Counted from the first letter of the stretch, positions 1 to 18,167 are shown. The stretch is DNA of 19,881 nucleotides from Cruorifilaria tuberocauda (GCA_013365365.1 JABVXU010000802.1:1-19881); one strand, 5' to 3'. The notes: generated from the sequence alone by a model not told the origin. Numbers and translations are program-made.

Positions 1-1178
1 TGAATGAATCTTAATGATATCTTTATCTTACATAATATCGAATTATTTTCAATATCATTATCATTGTACTATAGAAAAATTGTTGTACCATAAAGCGAGA
101 TAGATAAAGTATATCGTAGATGGCGTAAGTTACAGGGTTATCTTACAAGATATATTTTGAAAATTACAAGGTTATCCGAAAGTTTTACATATTCTTATTA
201 AGGTATGGCAATATTGTCAATATAAGGCGAAATTTGAATAGATGTTTTTAATTGAATTGGCCAAAAAATATTTGAGAAAACATTAATTTTATTAGTATAA
301 ATTCAATTAAAATATTCTTTTATTCAGAAAAAAAAAAAACAATAATTTCTTTGTAAAATCCAAAAATTAATTCATGGCTGAAATTCGAAACTGGAAAAAT
401 ACATTTTTAATTAAATTACTACTGATTTAGACTAATTAATTATCCTTTCGTTTCATAGGAATATGAAAAACTTTTGGATTATTCATTTTCAATTATTAAA
501 ATTGCAATACGGATTTTCTCTTAATTTTTTGTTTTTGAATATTTTAATGAAAACAAACAATGAGCTGAGAATTATTATACCATTATAATTTTCGGATTAA
601 AATTGAGCAATAAAAATTTCAAAACAGAATGTTAACTATCAACATCAATACTTTTCTTTTTTTCATTTAAATCTTTTAATTTTTCTTACTTAGAAGAAGC
701 TTGAATGATTTTGAGGGAGAGAGAGAGAATATAATTTCATATTTAGGAAGCTTTAATTTTTATGGTTTTATAATCACTAAAATTAGGAAAATAAATGAAA
801 GAGGAATGAAATTGCTTTATGTGTCCTTTTGTTGCACTTTTTTCCAAAGCGAAAAATGAAATAACAATTTCGGTAAACGACACACGAAAAATGAAAATTA
901 TTTGGAATTCTTATGAAAATCGTGAAAACAATATGATTAATTTGTTAGTTTTAGGAATTATATCGAAAAAGAACGCTTTCACTTAATTTCTCATTTATGC
1001 TTCTTAACTGATAACTGCTTAAAATAAATTCAATTAAAAAAAATTCTTTTTTTAGCAATTAAAATTACAAGATACTGTTTATCATTTAATTATTGATCAA
1101 AATTATCATCAAAGTTTTCCCTCTGTCGTTTTTTTGCGAATTATCTAAATGATGTCAATAAAAAAATAATAAATCAAG
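1..1178. other. AT-rich non-coding stretch, no gene seen
   Basis: About 1.2 kb of very AT-rich sequence with stops in all frames and no run of codons that looks translated. It has short homopolymers (A12 near 329) and a purine run of GA repeats at about 713-728. I see no RNA gene, transposon end or promoter. It could be intergenic or the interior of a long intron. Confidence 0.6.
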
Positions 1179-1271
1179 TACGGTAACCTACAGTACGCCC
1201 ATGGCATATGGTAGTCTACGGTATTCTACAGTACGCACATAGTATATGGTAATCTACGGTACTTACAGTAT
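1179..1271. repeat. 38-bp tandem repeat, about 2.4 copies
   Basis: Two adjacent units beginning CTACAGTACGC at 1188 and 1226 are about 38 bp each and differ at a few positions. They are preceded by a partial copy (tacggtaac) and followed by another (ttacagta at 1263-1270). Each unit contains TACAGTACG, ATATGGTA and CTACGGTA. GC is clearly higher than in the flanks. Related CTACGGTA/TACAGTA words recur near 17975 and 18168-18211. Confidence 0.8.
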
Positions 1272-1912
1272 TTAATGATTTTTTAATATTCCATTTTTTT
1301 GGAAATAGAAATTTTTTTTTATACTTTTATTTGTTTTTCTTTTTAAAAACGTCGAAAAATTCTTCATTTTTCAACATTGGAAATTCGATATTAGTTGAAT
1401 TTATTATTTCATATCGATTAAATTATTATATAGCGGAAATATCATAGATATCATTTGCACGATCAAATATGATTTATTACATTTTGATAAACATTTCTAT
1501 CCCATTACCTATTTGAATGTTCGCACAATATATTTGTGCCATTTTAATTTCTGTTTATTCTTTACAAAATAACATTTTTTTATCGGAATTGGAAAGAAAA
1601 AAAAAACTTTTTTTTTCTCCGTTTTATTTCAATTCCATTAGTTTCATATTTCAACAATCTAATTTCGAAAACTTTTTAAAATCATCCAATTACACACTTT
1701 CATTAATTACTGCGAATTGATATTATTACATGAAAGAGAATGATACTGATATTTTAACAATTTTCAATGCATCATTTCTCATGTGATAAGAGTGTAATTA
1801 AATAACAATTTTTTTTTTTGTGATACTTTAATCTTTACACGATAATTAATTTGAATGAATTACTGTCATTAATGTCATCTTTTTTTTCTTTCGTTGTATC
1901 GTAGCGTTTAAG
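1272..1912. other. AT-rich non-coding stretch
   Basis: Low-complexity A+T sequence with T and A homopolymers. An open frame of 67 codons starting at 1517 is Phe/Asn/Ser/Lys-rich, as random AT-rich DNA would be. It has no domain, no splice partner and no recognisable start context, so I do not call it a gene. Confidence 0.55.
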
Positions 1913-2228
1913 AGATACATATACGTGAATAGATACACATACGTACGTACGTGTACGCGTGTGCACGCAACACACAACACGTACACACACGCATATACAT
2001 ATATATACGTGCTACTACTGCTATTTCTTTTTTATTTGCTCGCATACACACATATACATATATATACATACATACATATATACATACACACACACACACA
2101 CATCCATACATACATACAACATACATACACACGTACGCACACACGAGATACAAGTACACAACACACACATACACACATACACGCAGACATATATATTAAA
2201 TACAGAATACATACGGTACACACATATA
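1913..2228. repeat. CA/ACAT-type microsatellite tract
   Basis: About 315 bp dominated by (CA)n, (CATA)n and (CGTA) words on the plus strand, including CACACACACACACA near 2088. A short non-repeat insert lies at about 2011-2042. Open frames on both strands here are by-products of the repeat, giving His/Thr/Tyr or Cys/Val/Tyr strings. Alternating purine-pyrimidine sequence of this kind is mutation-prone and can adopt Z-form DNA; that is general knowledge, not shown here. Confidence 0.9.
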
Positions 2229-2681
2229 AATTCACGACATTGTTGCGTACCCATCGATGAGATTTTAATTATAGCTGTAAAACGTTGAATTTGTATAGAG
2301 AATGAACATTCATTCACTATTATTACTCTTTTACTATTTATTCAATATATGGATAAGTTAATACTTTCTTTTAAATTATTAATAAAATTATTTAAAATAG
2401 CAAAATTTTCGATAAATTTAACACAAAATTATTAATTTTTATTTTATAGTTTAAAAAAAATTATTGATTAGAAAATTTTTCTAATCTTATTGATAAGAGC
2501 TGTTGCTAAAATTCTTTTTTTTTTGTTAAATAGCGTAGTTTCGTTAATGAAAGAGTTGCATCTTCAAGGAATTTCTCTATACTTATTCATTCTTTCATTT
2601 TATTTCCTATTTTTTTAGAATTTAAATAAATGATTTAATTAAATTTTCATCAGAAATACTCAAAGTTAGAAATGCAATTCT
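2229..2681. other. AT-rich spacer between opposed microsatellites
   Basis: About 450 bp of AT-rich DNA with no open frame of note. It holds a short inverted pair, TTAGAAAATTTTTCTAA at about 2468-2484, and separates the CA-rich tract on its left from the TG-rich tract on its right. Confidence 0.55.
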
Positions 2682-3042
2682 TGTAAGTGTACGCGTACGT
2701 CCATGTACGTGTTATAAAAGTATACGTTTGTGTATGTGTGAATGTACGTGTACGTATATGTGTGTAGATACGTATGTGTGTGTGTATGTATGTATGTGTG
2801 AATGTGTATTTGTGAGTGCGTGTGTTTGTGTATCACATTTTCATCAATCCCTACATGTTTCGTAGTAAATAACATCGATTGGGTGAGATCTGCCATCTGT
2901 GTGCGTGTGTGCGTGTGTATGTGTGTATGTTGTGTACGTGTTTACATGTATGTTGTATACGTGTATATGTGTGTATGTGTGTATGTTGTGTACGTGTATA
3001 CGTGTGTGTGTGTGTGCATGTGTGTATGTGTGTGTATGCATT
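2682..3042. repeat. TG/TATG-type microsatellite tract in two blocks
   Basis: Two blocks (about 2682-2836 and 2896-3042) of (TG)n, (TATG)n and ACGTG words on the plus strand, split by about 60 bp of ordinary sequence. The polarity is opposite to the CA-rich tract at 1913-2228, so the two form an imperfect inverted pair. Open frames here are repeat artefacts of Cys/Val/Met/Tyr strings. Confidence 0.9.
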
Positions 3043-3440
3043 TACGGTCGATTGGTTAACTTGACACGACTAGTTGTTGTTAGGACCTAAAACTAGTGCC
3101 ATTTGTCAACTTAAATGTCATCGGTTTGTTTAAAATTTTTCAATTTATAAATTTTAAATCTAAAAATTTTTTAGTAAATTAATAATTTGAAATTTATTTT
3201 ATTTTTTATTTTTATCAGTATAAATTAGGTATATTAGAAATTAAATACTTGAATTGAAATACTATATTTATAGTAATTCGATTTATAACATATCTATATA
3301 TATTTTTTTCATCTTAATATGCTAAATTTCAGGTAAGAGAATTACTTTTAAAAATTATTCGAAATATTTTTTTGGAAAATTTAATTCGAAATTAATACTA
3401 TGATAATAAACTTCCAATTATTTTTCTCTTCCTTCTTTTA
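3043..3440. other. AT-rich non-coding stretch
   Basis: About 400 bp of AT-rich sequence. I see no exon, RNA or repeat of note apart from the word ACTAGT at 3069 and 3092. Confidence 0.5.
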
Positions 3441-3772
3441 TGCTGTTATTGATTTGAAGAGTAATACTCTCTTCTCATACTTAATAATTCATGCTATTAT
3501 TGATTTGATGAGTAATACTCTATTCTTTTTTCTTTTACTTAATAATTTATATTGTTATTGATTTGATTAGTAATACGAAATGATTGTTAGGTAAAGAAGC
3601 AAAGAAGCAAAATTGAATTTTCTATATTATCACTTTACTGATTGAAAAAACAAGAAAAAAAAACTTATCATGAAAATGTTAAAGCGATTGATTTGATAAA
3701 TTAGAATGTTTTATTTGCGTTTAAAGGATTTTAAAAAGAAAAAACAATGATGCTAAAAGTATTGAAAATAAT

Positions 3773-3791
3773 GAAGAAGAAGAAGAAGAAG
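3773..3791. repeat. (GAA)n microsatellite
   Basis: Six uninterrupted GAA triplets on the plus strand within the decayed repeat region. Confidence 0.9.
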
Positions 3792-3850
3792 CAATAGAGC
3801 TTTTTACTATATGATAGCTTAAGAAAGAGCAGGAACATCGTATTGCTTTA

Positions 3851-3884
3851 TTTTACTTTACTTTACTTTACTTTACTTTATACT
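3851..3884. repeat. (TTTAC)n pentanucleotide repeat
   Basis: About six tandem copies of TTTAC/ACTTT with one imperfect unit at the end. Confidence 0.9.
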
Positions 3885-4017
3885 TTAGTAGCTATGATTT
3901 AAGGCGTATCTGTACTTTTCAATTTTCTCATACTTCTATTACCACTACTACTACTAGTATTACCATCCATTAGTTACTCGATTGCTTATTGTTATGAGTT
4001 TCGTTAGTTTAATGATC

Positions 4018-4031
4018 ATTATTATTACTAT

Positions 4032-4076
<45 letters not shown>

Positions 4077-4086
4077 AACTACTACT
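4018..4086. repeat. (CTA)n/(ATT)n trinucleotide repeat
   Basis: About 16 near-continuous ACT triplets are flanked by ATT triplets and followed by an interrupted ACAACTACTACTGC end. A related short ACTACTACTACTAG run lies just upstream at 3942-3957. Confidence 0.9.
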
Positions 4087-4502
4087 GCAATTATTATCAT
4101 TTCTGTTTACTACTCTAACAATCATTAGTTATTATTAAACAGTTAGTTAACATGAAAACATTATGGTAATAAAATTACTGTAAATAATAAAGATAAAAAT
4201 AGAAGAAGTATAGTAGTAGAAATATTATTTGTTTAATGAAAATGAAGTAAGTAAAGTTAATAAACAAGATTAGTTGTTTACAATTTACTGTTTTGCTAGC
4301 TGTGAATATAAATTTCTAGCTTTTTCGTCTTCTCGTCTTCCTCTTTTCACTCAGTTCTTTAATGAGTGGGAAAAGCTGTATGTGTACCATCGAATATTTA
4401 TTATAAATGCCTTAAAGATCGATTCATCCATCAACCGTTTTACTTCCCTATTTCATCCAATTCATGTATTCTACTACTATTTATGCTTCAACTATCATTC
4501 CA

Positions 4503-4547
4503 TCTCTCTCTCTCCCTCTCTCTCCCTCCCTCCCTCTCTCTCTCTTT
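4503..4547. repeat. CT/CCCT pyrimidine tract
   Basis: About 45 bases of uninterrupted C and T, with (TC)n mixed with TCCC units, on the plus strand. The Ser/Leu/Pro open frames that cross it (starting at 4274 and 4366) owe much of their length to this tract and are not called as genes. Confidence 0.9.
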
Positions 4548-5160
4548 ATTTATTTTACTTTTTTTTTTTACGAGTAAAGATTATTCTTTTGAATGAAACA
4601 AAGAAGAGAAAAGGTAAAAGTTTTAGTGATAAGTTTATAGCAATTATCGATTTGATAATATAAAGAGATGAAATTTGAGAATAAATTGAAATTATCCTTA
4701 GCATTATTATAACTTATGTTTATGTTATGACTTGGTAGTATAGAGGAATAGAATTTAATAATAAATTGAAATTATCCTTAACATCATAACAATTATTACT
4801 ATTATTATCATTGTTATTGTTATTTATTATTATTAATTATTATTATATTTTAATAATAATAATTATTATTACAACTTAAATGTCTATGTTTATTGTTGAC
4901 TTGGTAGTATATAGAAATAGAATTCAATAATAAAATGAAATTATCTTCAACATCATAGCAATAATAGTTATTATTATAACTTATGTATTATTGATTTGAT
5001 CATAAGATGATTATTAATTTCCATTTTAATTTAATGATTAATTTTATTTTTGATTGTTCTTAAGTTAATTGATAATTATTATAGTTTATATCTATAGGTA
5101 TTGTTGATTTGATAGCATGTAGAAATCAAATTATATAAGTGATTTAAATTTATTATCTTT

Positions 5161-6890
5161 TAAAGTTAGCATATGAAATTATAGATTTTTATTTTTAGTG
5201 ATATGATTATTTAATTTATGGATTTATCGTAATATTTAATTAGTTTTGATACTAATATAAGTAATAATACAAGATAACCTGGTAAAATATTACAGGTTCA
5301 GAAATTTTTATTATTTATTAGTAATTGCTGAATTAATTTCCTCTATTCTACTTTAGTAATGTTATCGGTTTGTAAATTATAATACTAATATTAAAAGGTA
5401 TTGTGTTAGTTGATAAAATTGTATACTATAAAATAATATATCGATTTCTCGTTATATTTGACACCATTTTAAGCTTCAAAATATGATTTAAAGTTATTTT
5501 ATATAAGAGTGAACTGCTTATTTTTACATTATAAGTAAAATGATGGATGAATTCATGCGCTGTGTAATGATTGCTTGATGGCACTGATAATGAGATATGA
5601 AGAGAGATTTGATTGAGAGGAACTGTTCTTGCAACTGATTACTTCTGATAATAATTACATCGTTCAGTGCTTCTTTGCTTTTTTGATAATTATTGATTAA
5701 AATTATTAATTATTGATTATTGTTGGTTTTTGTGACCTATTATTGGTGCTAATTTCTCTGCTTTACTCATTTTATTCTTTTTTTTTAATACTTCAAACTT
5801 TAAATTTAAAATCATTATTCTTGAAATATTAAAGATTCAAGTTAAAATATTAAGTTTATAATATTTTTAATGATTTCATAGCATCCAAAATGATATTTAT
5901 ATCTGATATGAAAAGCTAATTGTTTAAAAAGACTGTAGAAGTTTAGAATATCGTTACTTACTCTGTCACGTTTAACCTATATTTACAGGTATGATACTTT
6001 CTCAGTATCTCATATAAAATGAGAATTGTCTTTCTTCGATATATGTTTCTATTCCTGGTTAATTTATAATTTCCAAGGTTATATGCTATGAATGAAAGCA
6101 AAGCAAAACGATTGCGAATGATTTGCAAGTTTTCAAGTTACGAATCAGCCATATCAATAATAATGGATGTGATAGGAAGCTTAAAATTAAGACATTTACC
6201 TCAGAAGCAAGTATGACTTGAAAGTAAAATTCGATAAGTAACGAAAGATGGAAGGAAGTACGCAATGGAAATACGATACTAAGAGAATAGACGGAAGAAA
6301 TGAGAAGTAATAGTTGAAGAAAGCTCTTCAGCTAATACTTCTGTTCATTTTCAAGGAATGTAGGATGAGAATGGAACAGCGAATAGTGATGTTTACATTC
6401 GAACTCGAAGTTATCATATCACAGTAAATACCCTTTTGGAATTATCAAAGGACGACAAATATCTGTTGGAAGTTTATCATATCATAACAGATGTTGTTGA
6501 GGATGGAATAAACAATTTGAATTGTCAAAGATGATATTAGAAGAAAATGATTCGAGGATGATTTCAAATCGTATTAATTTCAAGTTTTATAATCCGGTTA
6601 TGTCAGCATAATTCATGGAGATACATACTTGTTGAGCAGTTTTGGAATGCATGCAATTAGAATAAATCGAGGGAGGAAAAAGAGATGTAAGTGAAGAAAT
6701 GAAATTTTTCCAAAAAAAAAAACTCAAGATCTAAAAGGTAGCGGTAAAAAGAATCCAGCTATTGCTGAAGGATAAATGAATCGATAAATGGCATAAAATG
6801 CGTATCAATCATTATCAAATAGGTATCAATCGAGAGTTCTAGCTAATTCTAGGTCAATATTTAATATGTAGGACGTAATTTGTTTCGCAG
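5161..6890. other. Non-coding stretch, purine-rich from about 6085
   Basis: No gene is supported. From about 6085 to 6800 the plus strand becomes noticeably A+G-rich and less homopolymeric than the flanks, which could mark an untranslated transcript or an old insertion; no frame stays open. A 62-bp-spaced imperfect duplication around AAGTTATCATATCACAG (about 6409) and AAGTTTATCATATCATAACAG (about 6471) lies within it. Confidence 0.45.
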
Positions 6891-6949
6891 CGATCCCAAT
6901 GCCAATGTTTGATGGTTTGTTGCGGGTCACCATTGAGTGATCACCTTAG
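6891..6949 (+). other. Possible orphan exon
   Basis: A 59-bp segment of higher GC than its surroundings is bounded by an acceptor-like tttcgcag and a textbook donor TTAG|GTGAGT. One frame is open throughout (reading begins RSQCQCLMV, with four cysteines). Another encodes a short frame ending in TGA inside the segment. No upstream or downstream partner exon was found within several kilobases. It may be an untranslated first exon of the AMMECR1-like gene, an exon of an unseen gene, or chance. Confidence 0.25.
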
Positions 6950-7004
6950 GTGAGTCAAGTATTGATGATTTCGTTGATTTGAGTACTTCACTCGGCTAAA
7001 GGTT

Positions 7005-7583
7005 ACCTTATTATCATTATTATCATTATTACTCTTAGCGATAGTAACAGAATAATAATTTTAAAGTAATAGTAATAGTGATAATAATTATCATTATAAT
7101 TTTAAAGCAATAGTAATAGTAGTAATGATAATGATAATTATTATTGTCATCATTACTATTACTATAAAATTATCATTATTAATTATCATAGTAACCATGA
7201 TATTATTATTACTTTTATTTTTATTACTGTTCTTGTCATTATTAATATTATTATTTATCATGATTATTATTAATTAATAATATTTTTTTATTATTCATTA
7301 TCATTATTATTACTATTATTAATATTAGCATTATTATTGTTACTATTATTACTATTATATTATCATTATCAGCGTTATCATTGTTATTATTATTATCATT
7401 ATTATTGTTGTCGTTGCCCACATCATTATTATTATTTTTGTTATTATTATTGTTGTTATCATTTATCATTATTATTATTATCATCATTGTTATCAATTAT
7501 TAACATTACTATGATTGTCATTGTCTTTATTATTATTATTTATTATTAAATTATCATTGTTTATTACTATTATTATTTTTTAA
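7005..7583. repeat. ATT/ATC/ATA trinucleotide low-complexity tract
   Basis: About 580 bp of degenerate (ATT)n, (ATC)n and (ACT)n triplets, with a first part that runs in the complementary sense (AATAGTAATAGTGATAATAAT at 7067-7090, AATGATAATGATAAT near 7125) and then turns to ATTATCATTATT. Left and right parts are therefore partly self-complementary. The Asn-rich and Leu/Tyr-rich open frames on the two strands are repeat artefacts. Confidence 0.9.
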
Positions 7584-9289
7584 GCGGTATGCATCTTAAC
7601 AAAACTTAATATATTTTTTAATTTACGTGCTACTTTCAAAATACAAATCGATTTATGGGTCAATTTATTTAAGATAACAAACTAGTGAATCGAACGTAGT
7701 CACTTCAGGTGAATTTAACATAATTACTTGAGACGGTCGTTCGTGACTGAACATTTTTCTATATTTTATAATTTTGTTGATTTGAGTTTTTTGTTAAATG
7801 ATATAGAATATAATTTAGTTATTCGTGAAATGAACAGAAGTAGTTGTATGGAACGTGTTCCATTTCTCATGTTTTTATGTGGAGTTCTACAGTGGAGTGT
7901 GCATTTGTTAAGCTATACTTTTTCATTCTCATGAATTCTATCGAAGGAGAAGAATTTCACAAACTGTAATTTGTTAGTGAGTATCAACTTGAAAGGTTTG
8001 TATATTGAACTCTTTTCTTACAGTAATCTAACTTGACCAGTGATAAGACAGCACTTGTTTTTGGAGGATTTGGAATACGAGAACTTATATCTAATTCCTG
8101 AAAATCAGTGATATGTACTAAAAATAATTAATTTCCAGAAATTCTATAGAAATTATAATTTCTAGAAATAAGCTGAGAATTTATGACTTTCAGGAGTGAG
8201 AAGAAAATACTCATGTATTTAATGATTGGCACTTTTACCACCTGGAATGGTTAGTGTTTCGTCTGCGGATGGAAAATTAGTTCTTGAACAGAAACAGTTA
8301 AATTTGATTCATCTTGAATATTTGTATATCAGATTTCTAGAAGATTACTTACAATAAATAATCATTTACTAGTAATGATATTCATGTTTTATTTATCATT
8401 ACTTGCGAGCGCAAAATCACTTAATGCAACAATGACTAATCCATTCAATAGATCTGATGAAGGTTTTCCATGATTGTTTCCCCATCTCTCCGATTAGATA
8501 CTTTCTGGGAGTACTATCCCAAGTATTTTATGCTAATTATTATTACTATTCTTCAAAGTTTACGACTGTTGACAAAGAGACCCAAATATCTTTTTCCTGT
8601 GATTTTCTTTAGATTCGCTTTAGCTACGACAAATATTGATTTCTTCGGTCTATTTTTCTTATATCAAATATGACCTTAAGTTTATGTTTATGACAATCGT
8701 ATTCCTTTTCATCACATAGATAGGCATTCTGTTTATCGTGCAAACCTCTTATCACTTTCCCATATTTTGATATTCTTTTTCTACTTATCGTTTGTCGGAG
8801 AATTCATCAACAAAATTTTGATTTTATTTATTTTCCTGATTTCATTTTTCCTTCTTAAATCCGCACAACATTAGAATATAAACGAACATTGTTACTTGAA
8901 TTACAGTTATTTCCTTTACTAGTTTCATCACATTTGTTCAACTCTTAAATTGAACAGATTCTGAGTATGTATATAATGTAAAGTTCAGCCAAGAACGTTA
9001 AACTATACTGTTTAGATGAAAAAAAGATTGCAAAAAAACTTGATGAAATGAGTGCCATTATTAATAGAACAAAGGGAGAAATGAGTGGAAAAGCTATGAA
9101 ATCAAATAATTTAATACAAATTCTTTTTTTAATTTTTCAAATTTTCTGATAATTTTAGTTTCTAAAAATTTATGTGATTATATTTTCTTTTTAGATGTTT
9201 TCACGTTGCATGTATTCATCCCGTTGATACATATGATGATAATTGTGATAACTACGACAAATGAATTTTTAATTTGAGAAAGAAAATAA
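7584..9289. other. Region upstream of the AMMECR1-like gene, no gene seen
   Basis: Two open frames of 67-68 codons (7728-7934 and 8470-8673, plus strand) have no recognisable domain, no splice partner and the composition of random AT-rich DNA. A T-rich acceptor-like site, ttctttttag, at about 9185-9194 lies 280 bp before the AMMECR1-like ATG and could end an intron in the 5' untranslated region. I see no clear TATA element. Confidence 0.45.
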
Positions 9290-9474
9290 CGAGGACAGGA
9301 CGGTGGATTACTGGAGTGCAGGCACGGTGGCGGGAAGTAAGGAGTACTTGGGTACCGTCAAGAAGGCGAGCCCATCAAGAAAGCAGGGCTGCTGCAGTAA
9401 TACGCAGTTAGCAACAGTGGCAGTCGCAACCGTAATATCACCGTTATCATCGTCATCTATCTTAACTGAAAGAT
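9290..9474 (+). promoter_or_regulatory. GC-rich island / 5' leader of the AMMECR1-like gene
   Basis: About 55% GC with several CpGs, in a window that is otherwise roughly 30% GC. The island begins near 9290 and runs into the first coding exon. It carries an in-frame TAA at 9463-9465 that fixes the downstream ATG as the first possible start. It is best read as the promoter-proximal 5' untranslated region. No ATG in any frame of this leader opens a convincing protein. Confidence 0.5.
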
Positions 9475-14808
<5,334 letters not shown>

Positions 14809-14832
14809 TACAATTTCTCTATAGCAACTCGA

Positions 14833-14838
14833 AATAAA
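14833..14838 (+). terminator. AATAAA poly(A) signal
   Basis: A canonical AATAAA lies 25 bases after the TAA of the seven-exon AMMECR1-like model. A 3' end here would fit the 245-residue form. The longer form ending at 15377 would have to skip it. Confidence 0.6.
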
Positions 14839-15306
14839 GCAGTTGTGGCAAATAGAAGTTTTAGTCTGCATTTGCAAAAGGTGTTTTCTTTCTATCAGCG
14901 CCGATTGGCCAATTTTATTCGGCATTTTATGGATCTTTTGTTTTGGATTCATGGATCAACGTTTATTAATAGCAACTTTGCTTTGGGGATCGATCATAAA
15001 TGTTGTCGAGTAATTTCTGGTATTTTTCATATTTTTATGATTGTTCCGGCGAAAAGTCGTACTTTTTATCTGATAATTAGAAATAAGTTTCTGCTATATC
15101 TTAATTGTTTCATTTTTCCCTGTTTTTTTTTACAAGCGGGTTAATTTGCTTAATCTTTCGTTCTTTCAATTTTCTCTGAAAAGCCTTCAAATTATGCGAT
15201 AAAGCACACCCACATATATTACTTCTTTTTGTTGCTCTTAACTTCTCCTTCGGTGTTTAAAAATATTTTTTGTCTTCTTTTAAAAGCAAAATAACTTCTT
15301 TGTCAG
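14839..15306 (+). other. 3' flank or alternative last intron
   Basis: If the gene ends at the AATAAA this is downstream DNA. If the alternative exon at 15307 is used, 14783-15306 is a 524-bp intron with donor GAG|GTCTTT and acceptor TTTGTCAG. A 99-codon open frame (14845-15144, plus) begins with GTG rather than ATG, is Phe/Ile-rich and has no domain. I treat it as chance. Confidence 0.5.
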
Positions 15307-15377
15307 GTGGATTTCGACGGCATGCAATAAGAGAAACAATTTGTTTACTAGAAGGAAAACTAGTTAAATTTGAGTAG
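15307..15377 (+). CDS. Candidate alternative last exon of the AMMECR1-like gene
   Basis: A T-rich acceptor TTCTTTGTCAG is followed by 71 bp open in exactly the frame needed by a phase-1 donor within exon 7: CGAG|GTCTTT at 14783, or less likely CCCG|GTGGAC at 14771. Splicing from 14782 replaces the last seven residues (LFHSCRP) with a 22-residue tail containing GFRRHAIRETICLLEGKLVK and ending in TAG at 15375-15377. The total becomes 260 residues. Base composition here is less AT-rich than the flanks. No clear AATAAA follows closely. It could be the main form, a minor isoform or coincidence; only splice phase and composition support it. Confidence 0.4.
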
Positions 15378-16510
15378 GCAAGGAAAATGCTTTGAATAAT
15401 CAAATAATTCTTTTATTGAGTTATTATGATGTCCTCATCAGAAATGCAGGAAAACTGGAATTCTCTCACATATCAATGAAATTATATATATCATTAGAAA
15501 ACTAAATAATGTTACAGTAAGGTTTGTCATAAATTTACTGTTTTTTGATGATTGGGTTAGATTCCGAATCATCCAAGTGAAAATTAAAAATATGAAGAAT
15601 TAAAAAAGCAGACAAAGAAGATCTTATTAGGTAAGACAAATGAAGCAATTAGCAAGTTTGCTTCATCGATTTATTTTTGTAATTACAGGTGGAATTCATA
15701 TAGTTTCTTACGAAATTCCAATTATTGATTGATAGACGAATAGAACATGGAATAATATCGTACATTAGGAGCACTTATCACTTTGATATCAGATTACTAC
15801 CTCATTTGGAATTGACTTCGTGCATATTTGTATAAGTACCAGTTATCTTTGACTAGAGTACTGATTTGTAGCAATTTTAATAATTTTTCTTACAAAAGCG
15901 GGAAAAATGGAAAAGAAAGTAAATTAGATGCTATTTGGTTTTAAGATTAGCAGCAGTAATTATTTTTCTTAGTATCAGTTGTTTGACATTTTTGCATATC
16001 TACTCGCTCATTACTGACCTACCTGCAAGATTATTGTGCGAGCTTCCATAGAATTTAAGAATATAAAGTGGTTTAATGTTTGAGGAAAAATGGTACAGCG
16101 TTTTTTGCTATTCATTTTTCTCTTTTTTTTCTCATCATAAATTGTAATTTAGCATTCATTTTCCAGAGTCATCTATTTGTAAAGCTTTAAAGTAATACTA
16201 TTTTATCATTCGTAGTTTTGTATCTTTCCATATCTCTTCATAAATTTCTTTTTGTTGAATATTTCTGCTTCTCTTTCTCAAAATGCTCCTTAAATTGTAA
16301 TTCACTTCATTGTTCGCTTTTCTTCCTTTAATTTTTCATTGTTGAGTTTGTAAAAAATGCTATGATAAGCATACCATTAATAAATAATCCCGTCCTAATC
16401 TTTTTTTCATTTAATAACATTTAATAATTCAACTTTTGCTAAGTGATTTTTATAACTTTCATAATTCCTTTAGAAATGAGGAATCTAGCTTATCATAGTA
16501 CCTTTATAGT

Positions 16511-16532
16511 GCTTACTACTTCATTAGTAAGC
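16511..16532. other. Perfect 8-bp stem-loop
   Basis: GCTTACTA and TAGTAAGC pair fully around the loop CTTCAT. There is no T run after it and no gene near it. Eukaryotic transcription does not end at such hairpins, so the function, if any, is unknown. Confidence 0.6.
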
Positions 16533-18167
16533 TTATCAATTAATTATTAGCTAAAATTGAAGATCAGTAATATCGATCAAAAGACAAAACTTCCATCTAT
16601 GCCTTCAGTAGTCTTTCTGGGACGGCAATTAAATATAGGCTAAAATTAGAGATGGAAATTGATGCATTAATTGTTTCAAGTGAAATACAAGAATATAGGT
16701 AATCAATAAAGCAGTTTTTATTTCTCGTCTTCATAAAATACTGTTTGTCATAAAGTGAATTAGCTCTATGTTTTTAACTGCCATACTCAATCAGTGTTTG
16801 TGCTCGCCCCATTATTGGTAATTCCGAAATTTTCATGTCATTCTGGATGCCTGAACTTTTTTTTTACGTCATATTGTTATCAAAAAATCGCTGTTATCAA
16901 AGTTGACCGGTAATATTTTATTGTCGGTGTAATCTTTTAATCCGTCTTTAACTTTATCATCTCATGGTCAACATTGGTGACTTTGTGCTATGCGGAATCT
17001 GCTGTGTTTTTTTTTCTCGAAATTAAAAAATTTGAAATTATGTTCTTGAATTTTTTGAAGTATAATTAACCTGTATTTGGGATCATTTGTAATTTCTCTT
17101 GCTGTGAGTAATTGCATTAGTGGCATAATTTTTTCGTGAATACAAAATTTCTTGAAATAAGAATTAAAAAAGGAATTCCGGAATAAATTGAATATTATAT
17201 GCTACTTTTGTTCGGTTATTCAATTCTCTATGGACTCCAAATTATTCTTTATGCTATACTTTTAATGTTCTTTCGTTACTTGGTATCACAGGTTTTTCTT
17301 TAACCGGTTTGCTTTATAACTTACTTTACGATTACCGACAATAAAACTTTTAATTAAAATTTTCCGTGTTATTACAAAGTATTAATTATATAGCTTTCCG
17401 ATGATTGAAAAGATTAGACAGTAATTTTTGAATTCTGAACCAATTCTCACTTTCAAAATAGCTTTGCTACTTTTTTCCAAGTTCGAAATTTACCGTTCTG
17501 TTTAGTTATAACTTTCGTAATGAACGATTTTTTAAAATTCAGTAATACTTGATTCACTTATATCCTATCTTTTTTATTTTTTTTTATTTCGCTTCCTAAA
17601 CAAACTAAATAACAAGTTTTCCTTTTTTTCGTTAAATTTTAATTTAAAGTTATGCACATCCTTACATTTTGCACGTTTCATCTCTATAATTGCTAAATAA
17701 ACTTTTGAATAATTTTGATAAATTGACAATAATTTATCGTATACGTTAATGATTTGAATAAGATGATACTTACAGATGTGATGCTATATTGCCACTTGAA
17801 TTCAAATTTCTCATTTAATGATACTCGAATTTCTCATTAATGATTGATTGGTTACTCTTCCAACAATACAAATATGAATTGATAGTAAGTACTACTCACA
17901 TGTACATATCAAACAAACATGTTAAAATATTCATGGCTACTAATTTATCGTTTCATTGTTGATCTATTAGTATCCTACGGTATGGTTTTCGGATATATTT
18001 TCACTTTTTCTAATTTACAGATATTTTAAATACAGTTGAAATTAATTAATTCTTATTATATAGAGGTAAATTCATTCTTTAATTAATTGTTAAATTTTAA
18101 TTTTCGAAGTTAGTATTGGTAGTTGAAAATAGATATAATTTAAAAATTCTATCGTTTATTTTAAATA

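Larger units (their letters stand above)
3441..5160. repeat. Decayed interspersed/tandem repeat family, TTATTGATTTGAT core
   Basis: At least eight diverged copies share a core like TTATTGATTTGATnAGTAAT, at about 3446, 3496, 3555, 4644, 4725, 4892, 4988 and 5098. The first three are close to tandem (51 and 58 bp apart). Copies at 4644, 4725, 4892 and 5098 share a longer unit: the core, then TAGAAATAGAATT, then AATAATAAATTGAAATTATC. Simple repeats are inserted between copies. This looks like an old satellite that has decayed and been broken up by microsatellite growth. Confidence 0.65.
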